Below, in pieces: positions 58,560 to 64,000 of a stretch of 64,000 bases of DNA (its first letter is position 1; every line of letters begins with the position of its first letter). A program made the translations under genes and the position numbers. This DNA comes from Cryptosporangium sp044454545. Its GTDB lineage: Bacteria; Actinomycetota; Actinomycetes; Mycobacteriales; Cryptosporangiaceae. Below the pieces are notes generated by a model. That model saw only the letters and a list, made by a program, of their open reading frames with translations, did no database searches and was not told the DNA's origin. Location: positions 310,001 through 374,000 of the forward strand of contig NZ_JBITDV010000009.1 of NCBI RefSeq assembly GCF_044454545.1, read 5' to 3'.

Positions 58560-60836
58560 ATGGTGCGACGGGGCAAGTTCGCTGGACCGGTTCGAGGCCT
58601 GCGCTTCCGGACACCGACACGCTCCGGCGTGACCGACGACGAGGGCACGTTCGAGTACCAGGACGGGGAAATCGTCACGTTCCTGGTCGGCCAGGTCCTG
58701 CTCGGTGCGGCCCGGGGCGCCGACCGGCTCACGACGGCCGACATCGTGGCCCGCGTCGGTGGAAACGTGAACAAGCTCGCCGACCCGGGGCTGACCAACA
58801 TCGCTCGGTTCCTGCAGACCCTGCACGTCGGCGACGACCTCGCCGACGGGATCACGCTCACCCCCGAAATCCACGAGCTGGTCGGCGACCGTCCCGTCGA
58901 CTTCCGGTACGGGCTGATGTCGCTCCCCGGCGCGCCGGTCGACCCGGTCGCGGCCTTCACGACCGATCCGGTGGTCGTCACGTTGCTCGACGACCTCAAC
59001 GCGTCCGGAATCCGGGGCGTCGGATCCCCGCGCGGCCTGCGCTCCCCGTCGGCGGCCCGCAACGAGGTCCGCCGCTCGGTGCTGGGCATCCGCCGTTACC
59101 GCGACGTCTCGATCCCGCTGAAGAACGGATCGCACGTCTTCGCTGACGTCTACCGGCCCGACAGCGACAAGCCGGTACCGGTGATCATGAACTGTGGCGT
59201 CTACGGGCGAGCCTTCGTCCACCACTCCACCGCGACCCCGGAACAGGTCGAGCAGCACGAGGTGATGGAGGACCGCTACTTCAGCGGCAACCCGGACGGA
59301 TACGAGTACGAGAACCACGAGACCGTCAACACCGCTGACTGGGTTCCGCACGGGTACGCGCTCGTCCGGGTCGACGGTCCGGGCGCGGGAAAGAGCCCCA
59401 GCACGCTCGGCATCTGGGGCATCGACGAGGCCGAGGCGTACTTCGACGCGATCGAGTGGGCCGCCGAGCAGACGTGGTCCAACGGCAACGTCGGGTTATG
59501 GGGGATGTCGTACTACGCGATGAACCAGCACGCCGTCGCGAGCCTGAACCCGCCCCACCTCAAGGCGATGATCGCCATCGGCACCGATGCCGACCTCTAC
59601 GAGGAGGTGATGTACACCGGCGGCATCCTCAACGAGGAATTCTTCCCCAAATGGTTCCGCGGTGCGATCCTGCCCGCGATCTGCGGCCGGGCCGACGTCA
59701 AGGATTTCCTGGCCACGGCTCGCGCCAACCCGTTCAAGGACTCCGACCCCGACGCGATCTTCGGCCCGCGCGCCGAGGTGCTGATGAGCCCCGACCTCAG
59801 CGCCGTGACGGTGCCGCTGTGGTCCGTGGCGGCGACCTCGCATCCCGGCCACTTCCACCAGCTGGGCAGCAGCGAGACCTACCTGAACACGCCGACGTCG
59901 GACAAGAAGCTGGACTTCTGGGAGGATTGGTTCCTCAAGTCCTACGCGCCGGACACCGTGCGCGATCACCGGGCCTTCTTCGACCACTGGCTCAAGGGCG
60001 TCGACAACGGCATCATGGACCGGCCGCCGGTGCGGCTCGAGATCCGGACCGGCCTCGGAGCCTCGTACCTCCTGGAGGAGGACGAGTGGCCGATCGCGCG
60101 CACGGAATACGTGCGCTCCTATCTCGATGCCGCGACCGTCGACGCGGATCTCGAGATCGACTGCGAACACGTCCTCCGCCTGTCCTCCGCCGTCCCCGAC
60201 GCCGATCGATCGGTGACCTACTCCGCCGAGGTCGACCCCGCCGATCCCGGCCGGCCCGCGCCGGGTCTCGGCGGTCGTCTGCCGGCGACCGCTCCGTGCC
60301 GCGGTGCCACGTTCATCAGTGAGCCGATGGAGCGCGATTCCGTTCTGGCCGGCTACGCCAAGCTCGTCGCCTGGGTCTCCTCGACCAGCGCGGACATGGA
60401 CATCCACGTCGGAGTCCGCGTCCTCGACGAGGCCGGCCGCGAGGTGGACTACTGCGGACCGGCCCTGATCCCCGGTATCGGAACGCACTTCTACCCGCTC
60501 ACCAAGGGCTGGCTGAAAGTCTCCCACCGGCGCCCGGACCCGGCCCGATCGACCGAGTACCGGCCGAAACACACCCACCTCGAGGCGGACTACGCCCCGC
60601 TCCGACACGGCGAGATCGTTCCGGTCGAAGTCGAGATCGTGCCCAGCACCGGCCTGATCCGCAAAGGGCATCGGATCCGCGTCGACCTCGAGCCGTACAC
60701 CGGCGTCGGGCACGGCAACCGCCACGGTTACGACCCGAGCTATCACGACGGCGCCCGGAACACGATTCACACCGGGCCCAGCCACCCCAGCTACATCCAG
60801 TTCCCCCTGCTGCCCGCCACCCCGCTCGACGCGTGA
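58560..60836 (+). CDS. CocE/NonD-type alpha/beta hydrolase with N-terminal beta domain
   Basis: 758 residues. Residues 190-600 are the hydrolase: ISIPLKNG.VFADVYRP start, nucleophile in GLWGMSYYA, and His in HPGHFHQLG; X-Pro dipeptidyl-peptidase C-terminal jelly-roll follows (PMERDSVLAGYAKLVAWVSSTSADMDIHVGV). The first 120 residues are different: GLRFRTPTRSGVTDDEGTFEYQDGEIVTFLVGQVLLG is a repeat-like module found in surface lipoproteins. GAGGTG precedes the ATG. It probably hydrolyses an ester or amide; no signal peptide, so cytoplasmic. Confidence 0.9.
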   Translation: MVRRGKFAGPVRGLRFRTPTRSGVTDDEGTFEYQDGEIVTFLVGQVLLGAARGADRLTTADIVARVGGNVNKLADPGLTNIARFLQTLHVGDDLADGITLTPEIHELVGDRPVDFRYGLMSLPGAPVDPVAAFTTDPVVVTLLDDLNASGIRGVGSPRGLRSPSAARNEVRRSVLGIRRYRDVSIPLKNGSHVFADVYRPDSDKPVPVIMNCGVYGRAFVHHSTATPEQVEQHEVMEDRYFSGNPDGYEYENHETVNTADWVPHGYALVRVDGPGAGKSPSTLGIWGIDEAEAYFDAIEWAAEQTWSNGNVGLWGMSYYAMNQHAVASLNPPHLKAMIAIGTDADLYEEVMYTGGILNEEFFPKWFRGAILPAICGRADVKDFLATARANPFKDSDPDAIFGPRAEVLMSPDLSAVTVPLWSVAATSHPGHFHQLGSSETYLNTPTSDKKLDFWEDWFLKSYAPDTVRDHRAFFDHWLKGVDNGIMDRPPVRLEIRTGLGASYLLEEDEWPIARTEYVRSYLDAATVDADLEIDCEHVLRLSSAVPDADRSVTYSAEVDPADPGRPAPGLGGRLPATAPCRGATFISEPMERDSVLAGYAKLVAWVSSTSADMDIHVGVRVLDEAGREVDYCGPALIPGIGTHFYPLTKGWLKVSHRRPDPARSTEYRPKHTHLEADYAPLRHGEIVPVEVEIVPSTGLIRKGHRIRVDLEPYTGVGHGNRHGYDPSYHDGARNTIHTGPSHPSYIQFPLLPATPLDA

Positions 60837-60876
60837 GCCTGCCGCGTACCCGGGCACACGCCCACCAGGAGAAACC

Positions 60877-61428
60877 ATGAACATCGACGAACTCGGCGCA
60901 CGCGCGGAGATCCACGACGTCCTGCTGCGCTACTGCCGCGGCCTCGACCGGGTGGACATGAGCCTCGTCCGCGGCGCTTTCCACCAGGACGCCTGGATCG
61001 ACTTCCCGAAGAGCTTGCACGTCGGCAGCGTCGACGGCTTCGTGGACTTCCTGGCCGCGGAGATGCCGGATTTCGAGCGGACGATGCACTTCCTCGGCAA
61101 CAGCCTCATCAACTTCGACGGACCGGACGTGGCTCACGTCGAGACCTACCTGAGCGCTGACCACCAGGGCTCCGGCCGCTCGCGCTGGAAGCACGAGACG
61201 GTCAAGCTCTGGGCTCGCTACCTCGACCGCTTCGAGCGGCGCGAGGGCGTCTGGCGGATCGCCCGCCGGCGGATGGTCGTCGACTGGATGTTCAAGTATC
61301 CGTCCGAGGGATGGTTCGACGATCACCCCGACGCGTCGGTGACCCGGCGCGACGGAAGCGACCCGGCGTTGCGGGCGACGGCCGGATTCACCGGTACGCC
61401 GGCGGCCACGGACGAGTGGCCCGCGTGA
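60877..61428 (+). CDS. SnoaL-like (NTF2-fold) protein, SnoaL_4 type
   Basis: 183 residues, AGGAG before the ATG. The N-terminus EIHDVLLRYCRGLDRVDMSLVRGAFHQDAWIDF and the later WRIARRRMVVDW are the usual pattern of aromatic-degradation SnoaL-like proteins, related in fold to scytalone dehydratase and ring-hydroxylating dioxygenase beta subunits. The TGA overlaps the next ATG by one base. Role in the operon unknown; dehydration or isomerisation of a ring intermediate is the common assumption. Confidence 0.87.
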   Translation: MNIDELGARAEIHDVLLRYCRGLDRVDMSLVRGAFHQDAWIDFPKSLHVGSVDGFVDFLAAEMPDFERTMHFLGNSLINFDGPDVAHVETYLSADHQGSGRSRWKHETVKLWARYLDRFERREGVWRIARRRMVVDWMFKYPSEGWFDDHPDASVTRRDGSDPALRATAGFTGTPAATDEWPA

Positions 61429-62663
61429 TGGCGATCACCGCGAGCGCCGGGCTCGACCGGCCGACGGGACAGGAGCTCCGGGCCCGGCTGGCGGAGATGC
61501 GGACCTGGTTGCGCGAGCACCAAGCCGTCGCGGAACAGCAGCGCCGGGTTCCCCAGCAAACCATCGAGCGACTCGACGAGGCCGGGGTCTTCGCCCTCGT
61601 CACGCCCAAGAGGTACGGCGGCGCCGACTTCACCACCCGCGAACTGCACGACATCTACCGGGAGTTCGCTCGTGGGTGCGGTGCCACGGCCTGGGTGGTC
61701 TGGGCCGCGGCCGGCGGCAACCTGTGGAGCTGCGCGTTCCCGGAGGACGTCGTCGCCCCGGTGTACGAGTCGCCCTGGATCGGCAACCGGACCTTCGCGC
61801 TCGGCGGGACGAGCCGCCGGATGTCCGGCACCGCTCGGCGGGTGGACGGCGGTTGGATGATCAACGGCGTCTGGCCCTTCGCTACCGGCAGCGTCCACGC
61901 CAGCCACGGTTACCTCGCGGTCTTCTACGACGAGTCCGACGACTCGAAGCTCGGCATGGTGCTGGTCCCCAAGCGCGATCTGGTGACGCGCGACGACTGG
62001 GACGCGATGGGGCTGGCCGCCACCGGCAGCCAGACCGTCGCGACCGACGGCGAATTGTTCGTGCCCGACGCTCGATTCAGCACGCCGGAGAAGCTGGCGG
62101 CACGACTCGACCAACTCACCGGCCAGGGTCTCGGTCCCCGGCGGGGCGGAATCGTCCGCTCGCTGGTCGTCTGCACGGCGATCGCGCTGGGGATGGCCGA
62201 CCAGGCCATGGAGGTGTTCCTCGCCGGGATCACCAAGCGCAGCATCCCGTACTCCCCGTACAAGACCCAGGTCGACGCCCCGATCACGCACCACGTCGTC
62301 GGCCGTGCCCATGCCGAGTTGCGGGCGGCCGGACGAGTGGCCGACGCCGCGGTGGCCGAGCTGGATCGCCTCGACGCGGCCGGGGCGGAGCCCTCTGCCC
62401 TGCAGTCCCTCGAACTGCACACGGATGCCGCCTACGTATGGGACACGTGCGCGGCGGCCGTGGAGACCCTCTTCCGTGCCTCGGGGGCCTCGGCGATCAT
62501 GAAGCGGCAGCCGCTCCAGCTGATCGCCCGCAACTCCCGGGCCGGCAGCATGCACGGGGCGAACGGCATCAACACCTGGCTCGAGAACCTCGGACGCGAG
62601 TTGTGCGGTGCCGAGGCGGGTGTTCTGTCCACCAGCGTCCTGGAGCGCGGCGGCCGTGGCTGA
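61428..62663 (+). CDS. Flavin-dependent monooxygenase, HsaA-like (acyl-CoA dehydrogenase fold)
   Basis: 411 residues from ATG 61428. The N-terminal RRVPQQTIERLDEAGVFALVTPKRYGGADFTTRELHDIYREFARGCGATAWVVW is the mark of HsaA/HpaH-type group D monooxygenases. The C-terminus GANGINTWLENLGRELCG matches family flavin-binding helices. With reduced flavin from the downstream reductase it would ortho-hydroxylate a phenol to a catechol, the substrate of the extradiol dioxygenase at 55615. Overlaps its partner gene by 8 bases. Confidence 0.93.
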   Translation: MAITASAGLDRPTGQELRARLAEMRTWLREHQAVAEQQRRVPQQTIERLDEAGVFALVTPKRYGGADFTTRELHDIYREFARGCGATAWVVWAAAGGNLWSCAFPEDVVAPVYESPWIGNRTFALGGTSRRMSGTARRVDGGWMINGVWPFATGSVHASHGYLAVFYDESDDSKLGMVLVPKRDLVTRDDWDAMGLAATGSQTVATDGELFVPDARFSTPEKLAARLDQLTGQGLGPRRGGIVRSLVVCTAIALGMADQAMEVFLAGITKRSIPYSPYKTQVDAPITHHVVGRAHAELRAAGRVADAAVAELDRLDAAGAEPSALQSLELHTDAAYVWDTCAAAVETLFRASGASAIMKRQPLQLIARNSRAGSMHGANGINTWLENLGRELCGAEAGVLSTSVLERGGRG

Positions 62664-63846
62664 CCCGCGCGACCCGCAGCACTTCCGGAAGGTTCTCGGG
62701 CACTTCCCCACCGGCGTCGCGGCCGTGACCTCGATCGGTGAGGACGGGGGACCGATGGGCATGATCGTCGGATCGTTCACGTCGGTCTCGCTCGATCCGC
62801 CTCTGGTGGCGTTCCTGCCCGCGAAGCAGTCGAGCACCGCGCCCCGGATCGTCGGATCGGGTCGCTTCCTCGTGAACGTCCTGGGTGCCCATCAGGAGCT
62901 GGTTTGCCGAACCTTCACCACCGCGGGTGACCGTAAGTTCGAGTTCGTCCGCTGGACCCGATCGCCGGGCGGATTGCCGCTGGTGGACGATGCTCTCGCC
63001 TGGATCGAGTGCGACGTCGAGGCGGTCCACGAGGCGGGGGATCACGACATCGTGGTGGGCCGGGTCCGGGCGCTGGACGCCGGGGGATCGGCACCACCAC
63101 TGGTCTTCTTCCAGGGCGGCTACGGCCGGTTCGCCTCGTTGAGCCTGGCTGCCGTCGGCGAGCCCGATCTCGTCGACCAGCTCCGGTTGGTCGACGTCGC
63201 CCGGCCGTTCATGGAGGAGCTCGCCGCTCTGACCGAGGTCGAGTGCCTGGCCTCCAGCGCGATCGGGGAGGAGAGCGTCCTTCTCGCCACCGCGGGCACG
63301 CCGGTGGACGGCCGGAGGTACAGCCGCGTCGGGCAACGCCTGCCGCTCGATCCACCGCTGGGTGCCGCGCTGGTGGCGTGGTCGACGGCCGCGTCGTCGG
63401 CCTGGAAAGCGCGGGCGAACGCGGGCAGCGGCCCGGATCGGGCCGACGAGCTCGATCAGCTGCTCGCCCGCGTGCGGAGCCGGGGTTGGTCGGTGACCAC
63501 CTGGAGCGACGACCTGCGCGCCTTGGAGACCACGGTCGACGACACGCTTCGCCACGGGGTGACACCGCGGGCCCGGTGTACCGTCCGGGAACTCGTCGGT
63601 CAGCTCACGACCGAGCACGAGCCGGCCGATCTCGACGGTCTCGGTCGCGAGCATCGCCTCCGCAGCGTCACGATGCCGGTCAGGGACGGCCGCGACGAGG
63701 TCGTCCTCCAACTCACCCTGCGGCTTCCGTCCGGCACGGGACCGGCCGACCTCGGCCGTTTCCTCGTCCCGCTCCGCCGGACCGCCGAGCGTGTCTCCGA
63801 GGCACTGGCCTCCTCCCTCACGATCGATCCGGGGACGGCTCGCTAG
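62656..63846 (+). CDS. Flavin reductase (HsaB-like) fused to an IclR-type effector domain
   Basis: 396 residues from GTG 62656, overlapping the monooxygenase stop. Residues 1-160 are a flavin reductase: FRKVLGHFPTGVAAVTS, GMIVGSFTSVSLDPPLVAF, FLVNVLGAHQELVCRTF. Residues about 180-396 look like an IclR effector-binding domain (LDQLLARVRSRGWSV, RSVTMPVRDGRDEVVLQLTLRLP), without a DNA-binding helix. The reductase supplies reduced flavin to the HsaA-like enzyme; the second domain may tie activity to an aromatic ligand. Such fusions occur in other actinobacteria. Confidence 0.9.
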   Translation: MADPRDPQHFRKVLGHFPTGVAAVTSIGEDGGPMGMIVGSFTSVSLDPPLVAFLPAKQSSTAPRIVGSGRFLVNVLGAHQELVCRTFTTAGDRKFEFVRWTRSPGGLPLVDDALAWIECDVEAVHEAGDHDIVVGRVRALDAGGSAPPLVFFQGGYGRFASLSLAAVGEPDLVDQLRLVDVARPFMEELAALTEVECLASSAIGEESVLLATAGTPVDGRRYSRVGQRLPLDPPLGAALVAWSTAASSAWKARANAGSGPDRADELDQLLARVRSRGWSVTTWSDDLRALETTVDDTLRHGVTPRARCTVRELVGQLTTEHEPADLDGLGREHRLRSVTMPVRDGRDEVVLQLTLRLPSGTGPADLGRFLVPLRRTAERVSEALASSLTIDPGTAR

Positions 63847-63887
63847 CCTCTGCTGGGGGACCGTCGGCGACGAACCACGAGGATGGG

Positions 63888-64000
63888 ATGAGTACGAAGA
63901 GGCGGCACGGTGCGGAGCTGGAGACGGCGATCCACGCGGCTGTCCTCGACGAGCTCGGCGAGCGGGGCTACGCGGCGCTCACCTACGACGGGGTCGCGGC
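63888..64000 (+). CDS. TetR-family regulator, N-terminal fragment (continues outside window)
   Basis: Starts at ATG 63888 (GAGGATGGG upstream) and gives 37 residues before the window ends: a basic start followed by ETAIHAAVLDELGERGYAALTYDGVA, the first helices of a TetR DNA-binding domain. It follows the flavin-reductase gene by 41 bases in the same direction. It is a candidate to bind the palindrome at 58476. The ligand domain is not visible. Confidence 0.75.
   Translation, partial: MSTKRRHGAELETAIHAAVLDELGERGYAALTYDGVA

Overview
High-GC actinobacterial DNA. Signs are GTG/ATG starts, translationally coupled ATGA/GTGA overlaps, TetR/GntR/NarL-type regulators, a rare TTA codon in a cluster regulator, and modular PKS/NRPS enzymes. 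The genus cannot be fixed from this window.

Positions 1 to about 45,200 are most of a hybrid NRPS/PKS biosynthetic gene cluster that runs off the left edge. From the left, on the minus strand and read 11,849 to 1: a two-module NRPS (A-PCP-C-A-PCP, no N-terminal C domain, so a likely start point), a PKS module (KS-AT-KR-DH-ACP) and the start of a further NRPS module (C-A...). Then come a plus-strand KS-AT protein whose AT nucleophile is Gly instead of Ser and which has no carrier domain, a type II thioesterase with a three-gene ABC exporter, and a LanB-like protein. A coupled minus-strand operon follows: extender-unit ACP, acyl-CoA dehydrogenase, FkbH-type protein and two luciferase-like monooxygenases. 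Next are two plus-strand PKS modules (KS-AT-KR-ACP, then KS-KR-ACP with the AT lost) and another minus-strand KS-AT-KR-DH-ACP module coupled to a regulator. The right end holds a second thioesterase with a Cys nucleophile, a discrete carrier protein, a small unknown protein, a second paralogous regulator (with TTA codon), a small secreted peptide, a NarL-type response regulator and a histidine kinase.

Inference: the NRPS/PKS line makes a short peptide-polyketide. The FkbH/acyl-CoA dehydrogenase/ACP set supplies an ACP-bound oxygenated extender (hydroxymalonyl-like) or a glyceryl-derived unit. The two modules without a working AT could use that carrier-bound unit, or be charged in trans by a neighbouring AT. 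The LanB-like and luciferase-like proteins are candidate tailoring or precursor enzymes. The peptide, two-component system, two wHTH/LuxR-type regulators and a shared 15-bp motif suggest layered control.

From about 45,200 the content changes. It holds a membrane-anchored sulfite-oxidase-like molybdoenzyme, a ketopantoate-reductase-like protein divergent from a TetR gene with two palindromic operators, and then an aromatic-ring catabolic locus. That locus has a minus-strand operon (YCII, HIBADH-type, FAH, DUF1857-like, class II aldolase, SDR, VOC), a GntR regulator, a second minus-strand operon (SnoaL-like, extradiol dioxygenase, meta-cleavage hydrolase) and a plus-strand operon (CocE-like hydrolase, SnoaL-like, HsaA-like monooxygenase, flavin reductase fused to an IclR-like domain). 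The enzymes resemble an HsaA/B/C/D-type meta-cleavage route for a bulky phenol. A palindrome around CTGTATGCAG occurs at three places and marks a GntR regulon. No tRNA, rRNA, CRISPR array or insertion sequence was recognised.
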